This document shows positions 33,472 to 43,439 of a DNA stretch of 64,000 nt, piece by piece. The DNA is taken from NCBI RefSeq assembly GCF_029664245.1, contig NZ_JANAIE010000001.1, forward strand, positions 248,001-312,000, read 5' to 3'. The position numbers and the translations under genes are program-made. This DNA is from Profundicola chukchiensis (GTDB taxonomy: Bacteria > Bacteroidota > Bacteroidia > Flavobacteriales > Weeksellaceae). Numbering within the stretch: the stretch's first letter is position 1; every line of letters begins with the position of its first letter. The notes beneath the pieces were generated by a model. The model was given only the letters and a program-made list of their open reading frames with translations. It was not told where the DNA came from and did no database searches.

Positions 33472-36279
33472 CTAATGAGCATCTAGCCAATTATTACCAA
33501 TTCCACATTCTACAACCAAAGGAATTTTAAATGTTAAAGCCTCTTCCATAGTTGATTTTATGATAGGTTGTATGCTATCTACTTCATCTTTCGGAACTTC
33601 AAACACTAATTCATCATGCACTTGAAGCAACATTTTGGTTTTATAATCCTTTAATGTTTCATGAAGTTTCACCATGGCCAGTTTTATCACATCGGCAGCA
33701 CTTCCTTGTACGGGAGCATTAATAGCATTTCGCTCAGCTTGAGTACGCACAACAAAATTTGCAGAGTTAATACTTGGCAAGTATCTTCTTCTGCCTAACA
33801 AGGTCTCAACATAACCATGCTGTCTTGCAAAGGCAATTTGCTCATCCATATATTCCTTTAATCTTGGATAAGTTTCAAAATAGATGTCAATCAAATCTTT
33901 TGACTCACTTCTAGACAAATCTGTTTGATTACTTAAACCAAATGCAGATACGCCATATATAATACCAAAATTAACGGTTTTAGCATGGTTTCTTTGCGTT
34001 CTAGTTACTTCCTCAAGCGGAATATTAAATACACGTGCGGCGGTGGCAGCGTGAATATCTTCTCCATTTAAGAAAGATGTAGTCATGGCTTCGTCGCCAC
34101 TCATTCCCGCGATTAAACGTAATTCGATTTGAGAATAATCTGCTGCTAATAGCACATGATTGTCATCTTTAGCAACAAAAGCTTTTCTAACCTCTCTACC
34201 TCTTTCGGTTCTGATAGGGATATTCTGTAGGTTAGGATTGTTAGAAGCCAATCGACCAGTAGAAGCAATCGTTTGAGCAAATGTTGTATGAATTCTACCG
34301 GTTTTTGGACTTACCTCATTTGGTAAAGCATCTATATAGGTTGATTTCAATTTTTGGATTTGACGATATTCTAAGACATGATTAACAATTTCATGCTTAT
34401 CCTTAAGCTCGACTAAAATATCCTCTGAAGTTTTATATTGACCTGTTCTTGTCTTTTTAGGTTTTTTTACAATTTTAAGTGTATCAAATAACACCTCTCC
34501 TAATTGTTTTGGAGAATTAACATTAAACTCTGATCCTGCTGCTTTAAAAATATTTTCTTCTAATGCACCTAGTTCATCCGCCAATTTCGCAGACATTTGA
34601 TTTAGAGCATCAACATCTATCTTAATTCCGTTGCGCTCCATATTGGCCAAGACTCCCACCAATGGAAATTCTATTTCTTCTACCAATTTATTAGCCTCAA
34701 CTTCTTTAAGCATTGGATCAAAAGTATGCTTCAACTGTAGCGTAATGTCGGTGTCTTCTACGGCGTATTTGGTTTGGACATCGATATCAATCTGTCTGAA
34801 GTTCTTTTGATTTTTACCTTTTTTACCAATTAAAGTTTCAATATCAACTGGTTTATACTTCAAATAAGTCTCAGACAATACATCCATTCCATGTCGCATA
34901 TCTGAATTAATAATGTAATGTGCGACCATGGTGTCATAAATAGGTGCAGTGATTTCGATACCATATTTATATAATACTTTCATATCATATTTAAGGTTCT
35001 GACCTATTTTTAAGATTTCTGGACTTTCTAAAACTTCTCTAAATTCTTCGACGATGGCTTTTGCTTCATCAAAATCTTCTGGAAATGACACATAGAAACC
35101 TTTTCCAGCTTCATAAGAGAATGCTAAACCTACCAATTCTGCTTCTAACGCATTTAAACCGGTGGTTTCGCAATCGATACAAACTTCTTTTTGTTTTAAA
35201 AGTTTTTTAAGGAGCAAACTTCTACCCATTGGCGAGTCTACCAATTGATAAAAGTGGTCTTCAGTTTCTATAGTTCTAAACCCTGATTCACTTACTACGA
35301 TTTCCTCATTGTCGTTGGTAGCAAACATAGACATTTGATCTCCAGTAGAAATATCGGGCTTGTTTTCGTCGATTTTATCTTCTACACCATAAGTTCGATA
35401 TAAATTTTCTAGCATTCTTCTGAACTCAAGTTCTGTGAAGATTTCTTTTACTTTATCAAAATCAGGACGATCTACATTATATTTTTGTTCGCAAAACTCA
35501 ACAGGCGCATCCGTAAGAATGGTTGCAAGTTTCTTTGAAAGAAAAGCCTGTTCTTTGAAGTTGGTTACGTTTTCTTTTTGTTTTCCTTTAAGTTTATCTA
35601 GGTTCTCATACAAGCCTTCCATGCTGCCATAAGCCGCTAAAAGCTTTTGAGCTGTTTTAGGTCCCACACCCGGAATTCCTGGAATATTATCGGCGCTATC
35701 TCCCATCATTCCGAGATAATCTATAATTTTGATAGGATCATCGACTCCAAATTTTTCTTTCACCTCATCTACACCCCAAATTTCAACACCATTACCACGC
35801 GAAGATGGTTTGTACATTTTAATATTCTCTGAAACCAATTGAGCAAAGTCTTTATCGGGTGTCATCATATAAGTTGTGAAACCTTCTTTCTCGGCTTGTT
35901 TGGCTATAGTTCCGATTACATCGTCTGCTTCGTAGCCATCTGCATACATCACCGGAATATGCATGGCTTCTAAAATCTCTATGATATAAGGAACGGCTAC
36001 TTTAATACCTTCTGGCGTTTCGTCTCTATTGGCTTTATATTCGGGGAAGTACTCATGGCGAATGGTTTCCTTTTTACCCACATCAAAAACAACAGCCAAA
36101 TGTGATGGTTGTTCACGCTTTACTACATCTAGTAGCGCATTCATAAAGCCCATAATAGCTGATGTATTTAGGCCTTTGGAATTGATTCGTGGATTTTTAA
36201 TAAATGCATAATAACCTCTAAAAATCAATGCATAAGCATCTAATAGGAATAAGCGTTTATCGTTTTGGGTAGAACTCAT
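33472..36279 (-). CDS. polA: DNA polymerase I
   Basis: 935 aa, all three domains. 5'-nuclease domain (1-290): YADGYEADDVIGT and GDSADNIPGIPGVGPKTAQKLL. 3'-5' exonuclease with its acidic residues intact: CIDCETTGL, QNLKYDMKVL and YAVEDTDITLQL, so proofreading should be active. Polymerase domain: ADYSQIELRLIAG (motif A), RNHAKTVNFGIIYG (motif B) and LQVHDELVFEVP (motif C). Roles in Okazaki processing and repair. Monocistronic. No clear -7 box just upstream. Confidence 0.98.
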   Translation of the reverse strand: MSSTQNDKRLFLLDAYALIFRGYYAFIKNPRINSKGLNTSAIMGFMNALLDVVKREQPSHLAVVFDVGKKETIRHEYFPEYKANRDETPEGIKVAVPYIIEILEAMHIPVMYADGYEADDVIGTIAKQAEKEGFTTYMMTPDKDFAQLVSENIKMYKPSSRGNGVEIWGVDEVKEKFGVDDPIKIIDYLGMMGDSADNIPGIPGVGPKTAQKLLAAYGSMEGLYENLDKLKGKQKENVTNFKEQAFLSKKLATILTDAPVEFCEQKYNVDRPDFDKVKEIFTELEFRRMLENLYRTYGVEDKIDENKPDISTGDQMSMFATNDNEEIVVSESGFRTIETEDHFYQLVDSPMGRSLLLKKLLKQKEVCIDCETTGLNALEAELVGLAFSYEAGKGFYVSFPEDFDEAKAIVEEFREVLESPEILKIGQNLKYDMKVLYKYGIEITAPIYDTMVAHYIINSDMRHGMDVLSETYLKYKPVDIETLIGKKGKNQKNFRQIDIDVQTKYAVEDTDITLQLKHTFDPMLKEVEANKLVEEIEFPLVGVLANMERNGIKIDVDALNQMSAKLADELGALEENIFKAAGSEFNVNSPKQLGEVLFDTLKIVKKPKKTRTGQYKTSEDILVELKDKHEIVNHVLEYRQIQKLKSTYIDALPNEVSPKTGRIHTTFAQTIASTGRLASNNPNLQNIPIRTERGREVRKAFVAKDDNHVLLAADYSQIELRLIAGMSGDEAMTTSFLNGEDIHAATAARVFNIPLEEVTRTQRNHAKTVNFGIIYGVSAFGLSNQTDLSRSESKDLIDIYFETYPRLKEYMDEQIAFARQHGYVETLLGRRRYLPSINSANFVVRTQAERNAINAPVQGSAADVIKLAMVKLHETLKDYKTKMLLQVHDELVFEVPKDEVDSIQPIIKSTMEEALTFKIPLVVECGIGNNWLDAH

Positions 36280-36400
36280 AGAATATAATTAATGCTGCTA
36301 AATATACGGAATTTAAGAGGAATGCCGAAGGCTTAGAAGTAGAAAAGACTAAACATGCAAGAAGCCTGATATGGACAGAAATGGGATTTTAATTTTAATT

Positions 36401-36584
36401 CCGAAGTGGTCATCACCCCAATTCTGGAAAAAGTTTGAGCAAGTATCTCTAATGTATTTTTTAGAAGAAAATTTCGGCGCGGAGCTGCGAAAGGGATTGG
36501 CGTGGAAATCCTTGTGATGATTTGACGCTAACAAAAAACAGCATGAAAAAGCGACCTTAGAAGCTCTTTTCATGCTATTTTTTT
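36401..36584 (+). ncRNA. Candidate structured RNA between polA and purC
   Basis: The 440-base gap holds no convincing gene but a stretch richer in G+C than its surroundings with several compatible pairings on the plus strand. A long-range stem joins GTCATCAC (36409-36416) and GTGATGAT (36514-36521). Inside it are hairpins TCTAA/TTAGA (about 36437-36464), TTTCGGC/GCTGCGAAA (36472-36492), and AAGG.ATT/AATCCTT around 36491-36513. A strong hairpin with T-run follows at 36540-36584. The pattern resembles a small RNA with its own terminator. I see no TAnnTTTG box at the 5' side, so the 5' end is unknown and polA-antisense read-through is possible. No known RNA family recognised. Confidence 0.4.
36540..36584 (+). 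terminator. Terminator of the candidate RNA
   Basis: 10-bp stem AGCATGAAAA / TTTTCATGCT (36540-36549, 36567-36576), extended by AGC/GCT, then an A and seven Ts. Confidence 0.75.
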
Positions 36585-36622
36585 GTCGGCAAATCATTAC
36601 AAGATTGGAACAAAAAGCCCGG

Positions 36623-36656
36623 TTTTTATCTTGTCAAGCTATGGACAAGATAAAAA
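36623..36656. repeat. Perfect 13-bp inverted repeat
   Basis: TTTTTATCTTGTC and GACAAGATAAAAA around an 8-base loop AAGCTATG, flanked by AAGCCCGG on the left and TTCGCCC on the right. It lies between two better terminators. It could be an operator, a third terminator or a repeat remnant. Confidence 0.5.
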
Positions 36657-36680
36657 TTCGCCCTACCTAAAATAGGCTAA

Positions 36681-36712
36681 TAAAAAAGCCGACCTATTGA
36701 ATAGATCGGCTT
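36681..36712 (-). terminator. Terminator of purC
   Basis: 12-bp stem on the minus strand, AAGCCGATCTAT / ATAGGTCGGCTT with one G-U, followed by six Ts. Confidence 0.85.
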
Positions 36713-36719
36713 GAGTAAT

Positions 36720-37439
36720 TTATTTTTTCAAGACTTTTAGTAAGCGCTCGTGAACCTCTAAATAGGCTTCTGAAACCTCACCTAAATCTCTTCTGAAACG
36801 GTCTTTGTCTAGTTTCTTACCAGTTTCTTTGTCCCACAAGCGACATGTGTCTGGCGAAATCTCATCGGCCAATACTAATTCTCCGTCATTTGTGATACCT
36901 AATTCAATTTTAGAATCTGCAAGGATTAATCCTGCCTCATCAAACAATTCAACCAATAAATCATTGATATCAGCCGTTAGCTCATACATGTCTAGCAACT
37001 CGTCATAAGTTGCAGCACCTAACAATACAGCGTGGTCATCATTGATTAATGGATCACCAAGATCATCGTTTTTATAACAAATATCGTAAACTGTATTCTC
37101 GATTTTTGCACCTTCTTCTAAACCTAAACGCTTTGCCATACTTCCGGCAACGTAGTTACGTGTAACGAACTCTAGCGGAACAATTTCAACTTTCTTAACC
37201 AACTGCTCGCGGTCGTTTAGACTTTTGATAAAGTGAGTTGGGATTCCATTGTCTCGCAGGTATTCGAAAATTAATACCGTAATGGCGTTGTTCATGGTTC
37301 CTTTATGTTCGAAACTACCACGCTTTTGCGCATTGAATGCAGTTGCATCATCTTTGAAGTATACAATTACTTCGTTAGGATTGTCGGTAGCATAAATCTG
37401 CTTTGCTTTACCTTCGTATAGCATTTCTTTTTTTTCCAT
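36720..37439 (-). CDS. purC: SAICAR synthetase
   Basis: Phosphoribosylaminoimidazole-succinocarboxamide synthase, which joins aspartate to CAIR in purine synthesis. 239 aa, the usual short bacterial form. Signatures: [21 protein letters not shown] near the N-terminus, [33 protein letters not shown], and [31 protein letters not shown]. Monocistronic with a TATCTTTG promoter 32 bases before the ATG. purL lies nearby (39476-43216), separated by a TonB-receptor gene. Confidence 0.97.
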   Translation of the reverse strand: MEKKEMLYEGKAKQIYATDNPNEVIVYFKDDATAFNAQKRGSFEHKGTMNNAITVLIFEYLRDNGIPTHFIKSLNDREQLVKKVEIVPLEFVTRNYVAGSMAKRLGLEEGAKIENTVYDICYKNDDLGDPLINDDHAVLLGAATYDELLDMYELTADINDLLVELFDEAGLILADSKIELGITNDGELVLADEISPDTCRLWDKETGKKLDKDRFRRDLGEVSEAYLEVHERLLKVLKK

Positions 37440-37471
37440 AGTGGAATTTTTGTGGATATGAATTGTGTAGA

Positions 37472-37479
37472 CAAAGATA
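37472..37479 (-). promoter_or_regulatory. -7 element of purC
   Basis: On the minus strand TATCTTTG, an exact match. The predicted 5' leader is about 25-30 bases. No PurR-like operator or purine riboswitch seen. Confidence 0.55.
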
Positions 37480-37497
37480 CTTTTTTTCTAATCGAAA

Positions 37498-39303
37498 TTA
37501 GAATTTGAATTTATAATTTGCACCTAAGCTAACCCAAAATCCTGGCATCGGCACCAAGTTAGATTCTGTGTAATCCGTTCCTAATATATTATTGAAGGAT
37601 GTGAAGACGTTCCAGTTTGATTTTCTATAATCTAATTTTGCGTCTAAAAGACTGTAATTATCCAGCGCTACACGGTCTAAATAGCGAAAAGTGATTCCAC
37701 TGCTTAGGTCTTTGTATAATTGATTTTCCATTTTTAGCACAACATGATTTCTAAGATTATCTAAAACATATTTAGATAATTCGAATTCTTCGTTGGCAAC
37801 AGATTTATCTAAATAAGTGTAACCCAACTCCAAGGCACTCACAAATCCTGTGAAGCTCTTGCGCATGGTCAACTCCACTCCTTTTACTTCGATATCTGCA
37901 ACGTTATAAGCTTGCCAAGCATCGGATTCGTTTTGTTTTACCCAATCGATGGCGTCATCAGTTTGTTTGTAGAACAAACTCAGTTTTCCTACAAAGCTTG
38001 GTTGCACATAGCGATAACCTAGCTCAAATGAATTGGCTGTCTCTGGGTTTAAATCTTCATTTCCTACCTCTACTGGGCTGTTATAATACAATTCTGTGTA
38101 AGAAGGAATTCTGTGTACTTTGGCTGCATGTGCGTATAGTTTGTTGAATTTATTGATTTCATATCCGACTTCTAAACCGGGGTAGAAAAAGTCACCACGG
38201 TTGGAGTAATTGGTCCAGTTGAATCCAGGAGTAATATTTAATTTATTATTGAATAAAGAAAAATTGTGTTCTAAAAACATAGAGCTGATTTCTCTGTCAC
38301 GACTTCCTAAGCTATTGCTACGTAGCATTTCTTTTCTAAATTCAGCACCGATACCGGTTACCCCCAATGCATTAATAAAACTAGCTGAGGCTTCTACTCC
38401 AACATTATTTCCGATATGCATATTTCTATAGAAACTAGGGTCGTTTCTTTTTAATAAGTACATGTCTTGTGCACGTTTCCAGTAAGTAGAAGCTTTAAAG
38501 CCCCAATTATTGACTCTTTTATCAACTCCTAAACTAACAATCGAGTTTTGTGTTTCTTCATATTGATCTTTAAAACTTGGAGAAGCATAAAATCCATTAG
38601 CTCCGAATTTTTTCTCAACAAAACCAGCTTGCAAATTAATTTGACCTTGGTTGATATCATAAGAACTTTGATAGTGAGCACTGGTCTTTTTATAATCGGT
38701 GTTATATCTATAACCATCCGATGCTCCATAGTTTGCGCTGATGCTATTTTTGAACTTTGATGTACCTGCGTTAGCCGAAAAACCTAAATCATAAGTTCCA
38801 TAGCTACCCCCCACTCCGCGAAGTGAAATACTATTTTCGTCATCTACTTTGGTGATGATATGAATAACTCCTGCAAACGCGTTAGAGCCGAATTTACGTG
38901 CGGCAGGGCCTTTTATGACTTCTATTCTCTCTACACTTGATAAATCGAAAGGTAAATTCCAAAGGTTGTGGCCTGTCTGTGTATCTGATAAACGAACACC
39001 ATTAATTATTAGAAGAACTTGCTCAAAGCTTCCACCTCTAATAGAAATATCACCCTGCATTCCATCAACACCACGACGACGAAGGTCGATACCTGTTTGG
39101 TAAGCAATCAACTCTTCCACCGTTTGGGAAGGCGTGTTTTGAATGTCTTGTTTTGTAATTAGGATGTAATTTTCATCCACTTTGTTCATGGTTAGTGGAT
39201 AGGTTCTACCTTTAGTAACAACACTATCAAGCTGTACCTCCTCTTGTGCTAAAGCATTTAGCCCCAATAGGATTAATGCAAAAAAACTAAGAATTTCTTT
39301 CAT
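37498..39303 (-). CDS. TonB-dependent outer-membrane receptor (BtuB-like size)
   Basis: 601 aa. Signal peptide 1-19 (LNALAQ). Plug domain from about 45: ITKQDIQNTPSQTVEELIAYQTGIDLRRRG, then GDISIRGGSFEQVLLIINGVRL, IEVIKGPAARKFGSNAFAGVIHIIT. The remainder is a beta-barrel ending in Phe (NYKFKF), as needed for Bam recognition. No N-terminal carboxypeptidase-regulatory domain and no SusD partner, so a vitamin, siderophore or metal receptor is more likely than a glycan one. No B12 box in its leader. Confidence 0.9.
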   Translation of the reverse strand: MKEILSFFALILLGLNALAQEEVQLDSVVTKGRTYPLTMNKVDENYILITKQDIQNTPSQTVEELIAYQTGIDLRRRGVDGMQGDISIRGGSFEQVLLIINGVRLSDTQTGHNLWNLPFDLSSVERIEVIKGPAARKFGSNAFAGVIHIITKVDDENSISLRGVGGSYGTYDLGFSANAGTSKFKNSISANYGASDGYRYNTDYKKTSAHYQSSYDINQGQINLQAGFVEKKFGANGFYASPSFKDQYEETQNSIVSLGVDKRVNNWGFKASTYWKRAQDMYLLKRNDPSFYRNMHIGNNVGVEASASFINALGVTGIGAEFRKEMLRSNSLGSRDREISSMFLEHNFSLFNNKLNITPGFNWTNYSNRGDFFYPGLEVGYEINKFNKLYAHAAKVHRIPSYTELYYNSPVEVGNEDLNPETANSFELGYRYVQPSFVGKLSLFYKQTDDAIDWVKQNESDAWQAYNVADIEVKGVELTMRKSFTGFVSALELGYTYLDKSVANEEFELSKYVLDNLRNHVVLKMENQLYKDLSSGITFRYLDRVALDNYSLLDAKLDYRKSNWNVFTSFNNILGTDYTESNLVPMPGFWVSLGANYKFKF

Positions 39304-39330
39304 TGAATTATTTTTCTGTAAAATTCAGCT

Positions 39331-39338
39331 CAAAAGTA
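39331..39338 (-). promoter_or_regulatory. -7 element of the TonB-receptor gene
   Basis: On the minus strand TACTTTTG, an exact match, 27 bases before the ATG. Confidence 0.5.
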
Positions 39339-39412
39339 GACTTTTATTTATTGTTTTATCATCATGAAGGTTTTTTATTTTCGGTAAATTCCAGAAAGTT
39401 TTGAACAAAACG

Positions 39413-39452
39413 AACCAAGCTACTTAAGTCAAATGACCTAAGTAGCTTGGTT
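39413..39452. terminator. Hairpin after purL
   Basis: 18-bp stem with one mismatch (39413-39430 with 39435-39452, core AACCAAGCTACTTA), AAAT loop. The downstream T-run on the minus strand is interrupted (TTCGTTTTG), so termination may be partial. Confidence 0.6.
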
Positions 39453-39475
39453 TAAAATATTTATCGATTTATGTA

Positions 39476-42400
39476 TTAAGCTTTTTTGAAATACTCAACA
39501 CCGTTTTTAAAGATGTCCATAAACACTGCGTCTGGAATATTACATAATAATCCTTCTCTATAGCGCTCTGGGTGTCCCATTCTACCAAAGATTCTACCTG
39601 TTTTATCAGTAATACCTTCTATTCCCATATGTGATCCATTTGGATTGAATGGCATATATGTTGCTGGCTCACCTAAAGCATCAACATATTGTGTTGCCAC
39701 TTGTCCATTGGCGATTAAATCTTGTAGAACATCGTCTTTAATAGAGAACCTTCCTTCACCATGTGAAATTGGAATTGTATAGGTCTTATCTTTCATTCCT
39801 CTCAACCATGGAGAATGATCGTTAACAACCTTCACATCTACCATTTGAGAAATATGTCTTCCGATTTTGTTGTGTGCTAATGTTGGTGAATCTTCGTCTA
39901 AAGTTCTGATTTCACCGTAAGGCACTAAACCTGATTTAATAAGCGCTTGGAATCCGTTACAAATTCCTAAAATCAATCCTCCACGTGCAATAAGACCATG
40001 AACAGCATCTTTGATTCTTGGATTTTTTAGCACAGAAACAATAAACTTAGCTGATCCGTCTGGCTCATCTCCCGCAGAGAAACCACCAGATAATACCATG
40101 ATTTGAGCTTGATTTAACATAGAAGTGAATTTCTCAACAGATTTCTCTAAATACTCTTGATTTAAGTTATTAAAGATAAATGAATTCACCTCTGCACCAG
40201 CTTCTTCGAATACTTTTTGAGTTTCATACTCACAGTTGGTTCCAAAGAAAATTGGTAAGACTACTTTAGGTTTCCCATCAACAACTTCATGTTTAACGTG
40301 CTGATCGTCTTTAAGCCTATCTTCCTCTGTTATTTCAGCACCAGCAATCGTAGCTCCATTACGCGTTGCATCCTCCATCTCTTCTGTAAATTCAGCTAAT
40401 GCCTCTTTAATTCCTGTTGGGAATAATTCTTCAAAAGTGCTTAACCACGCTTTTAATAAGTCATTAATTACAAAAGTTTGCCCATTAATTGTCAATTTAT
40501 CATCGAAACTAACAGTTCCAAGTTTTGTAAAATGCTCTAATTCCTCAGTTGTTTCTAGCACTAAACTACCTAGCATTGGCTCAAACATTGGCAAGCTAGT
40601 CTCGATATCTGCCCCAACGTTATTACCAAAGCTCATTTGCGCTAAAGCTGTAGCCAAACCACCATTTTTAACGATTTGAGCCGAAACAATTTTTTCTTCT
40701 TTAATTAATTGATGAATGGTCTCATACGCATCTCTTAATTGCTGATAATTTGGCATTCCATTTTGTTGTGGTTTATGCTCAAACATATAAACGAAATGAC
40801 CCGAGCGTTTAAATTCAGGTGAAATCACATTTGAAATATGACCTGGCGCCGCAGCGAATGAAATTAAAGTTGGTGGAACAGTCAATTCTTGGAAAGTTCC
40901 AGACATTGAATCCTTACCACCGATTGCGGCGATTTCTAATTCTAATTGAGCGTCTAAAGCCCCCATTAATGAAGAAAGAGGTTTACCCCATTTTTTAGGA
41001 TCGTTTCCTAGACTTTCGTAATATTCTTGGAAGCTTAAGCGAATATCTTCTCTTTTTCCTCCGCTACCAACAATTCTAGAAACACTTTCCACAACCGCAT
41101 AGGCTCCACCAATCAGTGTGTTTTCAGATGACAATTCAGGACAATAACCCCAAGATGCCATAGATACAGTTTGTGAGTTTCTTCCTAATACAGGTAATGT
41201 ATGCACACTTGATAAAGCTGGCGTAAATTGATTTTTACCTCCTAATGGTGATAACACTGTAGTTTGACCAACTGTACTATCAAATTTTTCAATTAATCCT
41301 TTTTGAGAAGCAACATTTAATTCTTTTAAAGTAGAAATAAAGTTCTCTTGATTAAATTCTTTGGCATCTTTTTTCTGTAAAGGTTTTAAATCAACCGAAG
41401 CGTCATTTTTCTTAGAACATCCTGCTGTATCTAAGAATTCACGATCTAAATCGACTATTTTTCTTCCTTTATAGCTGATTTCTAATCTATTTTTGTCGGT
41501 AACTTCTCCAACTTCAACAGCTAAAATATTTTCTTCGTTGGCCAAACGTATAAATTCTGCTACGTTTTCTGGAGCAATGACCACTGCCATACGCTCTTGA
41601 GATTCAGAAATAGCTAATTCAGTTCCGTTCAGACCATCGTATTTAACTGGAAGCGCATCTAAATTAACCGTTACACCTTCAGCAATTTCACCAATAGCGA
41701 CAGAAACTCCACCCGCACCAAAATCATTAGATTTCTTAATTAAGGTTGTTGCCTCTGGCTTTCTGAACAATCTTTGAATCTTTCTTTCTTGTACTGCATC
41801 ACCTTTTTGAACTTCAGCACTCATTTTGTCTATGGCGTCAATCGTTTGAGTTTTAGAAGAACCAGTAGCTCCTCCTACACCATCACGACCGGTTTTTCCG
41901 CCAAGTACAATAACTTTATCACCAATCGCCGGGTTTTCTCTTTTTACCCAATCTACTGGCGCTGCACCCATCACAAAACCAACTTCCATTCGTTTTGCTT
42001 TATAACCTTCGTGGTAAATTTCATTCACCAAAGAAGTTGCTAAACCAATCTGGTTTCCATAAGAAGAATATCCATTAGCCGCCTCTTTGGTAATTTTACG
42101 CTGTGGCAATTTACCTTCTCTTGTGTTTTCAATAGGCTCCAATGGATTTGCAGAACCAGTAATTCTCATTGCTTGATAAACAAATGACCTTCCGCTCAAA
42201 GGGTCGCGAATAGCTCCTCCCACACAAGTAGATGCACCACCAAAAGGTTCTATTTCTGTTGGGTGATTATGTGTTTCATTTTTAAACAATAAATACCATG
42301 GCTCTTTTTTACCATCGATTTCTGCTTCAATTTCTATGGTACAAGCATTAATTTCATCTGACACTACTAAGTTCTCCAACTTTCCTTCAGCTCTGAAATA

Positions 42401-43216
42401 TTTAGCCGCAATAGTACCAAAATCCATTAAAGAAATAGGTTTATGTTCTCTACCTAAGTCTTTTCTAATTTGTAAATATCTCTGGAAGATTTCTTCTAAA
42501 GTTTCTTTAAAATCTCCATTAAACTCAATATTCTCCAACTCGGTCATAAAAGTTGTGTGACGACAATGGTCAGACCAATAAGTGTCTAAAACTTTAAGTT
42601 CAGTTTCAGTTGGATTTCTTTGTTCTTTTTTAAAGTAATCTTGAATAAAAGCTAAATCATCTAAGCCAAATGAGAATCCCCATTCTTTGTAGAATTCCTG
42701 TAAGCTATTTACATCAAGATCAATAAAACCATCGATTACAGGTACTGCTTCTGGAACTGGGTTCTGAGGAATGTCTAAAACATCCATTTTCTTTTCACGA
42801 GCATCTACTGTGTTGATCAAGAATTTCTTTACCTCATCTATTTTAGAAGTTGGCAAATCTTGGAAAGCATATAATTTGGCTGTTCTAATCTTAACTTGAT
42901 CGTTGTTGGTAATTAATTGAACTGCCTGCTCTGCAGAATCTGCTCTCTGATCGAATTGACCAGGCAAGAATTCTACTGCCAATGTGTAAGGATAACTAGC
43001 CAAGTCAGGCTGAGTCGTGTGCAAAATATCCATTACTGGATCTGCAAATACGGTTTCGGCTACGCTTTCAAATTCCTCATCTGATAGATTAAAAATATCA
43101 TAAACAATAAAAACCTTTAGTTTGATGTTTTCATCCACCATTTTCAGGTCTTGTGAAACCGTTTTAGATAAATGGTCAAAAGCAGGACGTTTCTCTATAA
43201 ATACACGACGATTCAT
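39476..43216 (-). CDS. purL: Phosphoribosylformylglycinamidine synthase, large single-chain form
   Basis: 1246 aa. Converts FGAR plus glutamine to FGAM in purine synthesis. The N-terminal PurS-like region (1-160) is followed by YWSDHCRHTTFMTE, the synthetase domain with FKNETHNHPTEIEPFGGASTCVGG, and a second half (CPELSSENTLIGGAY, AIGGKDSMSGTF). The C-terminal class I amidotransferase shows IFFGTNCEYET, the nucleophile in GLILGICNGFQ, and His and Glu toward the end (FNPNGSHMG, MGHPER). So synthetase and glutaminase are fused and no separate purQ or purS is needed. Monocistronic. Confidence 0.97.
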   Translation of the reverse strand: MNRRVFIEKRPAFDHLSKTVSQDLKMVDENIKLKVFIVYDIFNLSDEEFESVAETVFADPVMDILHTTQPDLASYPYTLAVEFLPGQFDQRADSAEQAVQLITNNDQVKIRTAKLYAFQDLPTSKIDEVKKFLINTVDAREKKMDVLDIPQNPVPEAVPVIDGFIDLDVNSLQEFYKEWGFSFGLDDLAFIQDYFKKEQRNPTETELKVLDTYWSDHCRHTTFMTELENIEFNGDFKETLEEIFQRYLQIRKDLGREHKPISLMDFGTIAAKYFRAEGKLENLVVSDEINACTIEIEAEIDGKKEPWYLLFKNETHNHPTEIEPFGGASTCVGGAIRDPLSGRSFVYQAMRITGSANPLEPIENTREGKLPQRKITKEAANGYSSYGNQIGLATSLVNEIYHEGYKAKRMEVGFVMGAAPVDWVKRENPAIGDKVIVLGGKTGRDGVGGATGSSKTQTIDAIDKMSAEVQKGDAVQERKIQRLFRKPEATTLIKKSNDFGAGGVSVAIGEIAEGVTVNLDALPVKYDGLNGTELAISESQERMAVVIAPENVAEFIRLANEENILAVEVGEVTDKNRLEISYKGRKIVDLDREFLDTAGCSKKNDASVDLKPLQKKDAKEFNQENFISTLKELNVASQKGLIEKFDSTVGQTTVLSPLGGKNQFTPALSSVHTLPVLGRNSQTVSMASWGYCPELSSENTLIGGAYAVVESVSRIVGSGGKREDIRLSFQEYYESLGNDPKKWGKPLSSLMGALDAQLELEIAAIGGKDSMSGTFQELTVPPTLISFAAAPGHISNVISPEFKRSGHFVYMFEHKPQQNGMPNYQQLRDAYETIHQLIKEEKIVSAQIVKNGGLATALAQMSFGNNVGADIETSLPMFEPMLGSLVLETTEELEHFTKLGTVSFDDKLTINGQTFVINDLLKAWLSTFEELFPTGIKEALAEFTEEMEDATRNGATIAGAEITEEDRLKDDQHVKHEVVDGKPKVVLPIFFGTNCEYETQKVFEEAGAEVNSFIFNNLNQEYLEKSVEKFTSMLNQAQIMVLSGGFSAGDEPDGSAKFIVSVLKNPRIKDAVHGLIARGGLILGICNGFQALIKSGLVPYGEIRTLDEDSPTLAHNKIGRHISQMVDVKVVNDHSPWLRGMKDKTYTIPISHGEGRFSIKDDVLQDLIANGQVATQYVDALGEPATYMPFNPNGSHMGIEGITDKTGRIFGRMGHPERYREGLLCNIPDAVFMDIFKNGVEYFKKA

Positions 43217-43414
43217 ATAATGATTTTGATAGTTTGTTGCGCAAAAGTTGTAGCTAATCGCAATTAAAAAAAGTTTGCGTAAAGTTAATTTAAATTGAGA
43301 AGTGTGCCAAGTCTAAAAAACATAGTTTATATCATTTTATTTATTTTGTTTCAACATTAAAAATAAACTTGGATATATTAAAAAAAAGAATATTATAAGC
43401 TGTTCAAAATTTGC

Positions 43415-43422
43415 TATTTTTG
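43415..43422 (+). promoter_or_regulatory. -7 element of lepA
   Basis: TATTTTTG, an exact match, 17 bases before the ATG. Confidence 0.55.
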
Positions 43423-43439
43423 CAGATTCAGAGATATTT

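Noticed and set aside
36349-36597. Minus-strand open frame of 82 residues in the polA-purC gap
   Set aside because: No signal peptide, domain or promoter. Composition is odd for this genome and it covers the plus-strand hairpins, which explain the sequence better.
39304-39475. Possible cobalamin riboswitch before the BtuB-sized TonB receptor
   Set aside because: The leader is short, the promoter lies about 27 bases from the ATG and no B12 box is present.
41774-42043. Open frames opposite purL, the pump gene and other long genes
   Set aside because: They lie fully inside strongly recognised genes on the other strand, with no promoter or domain.
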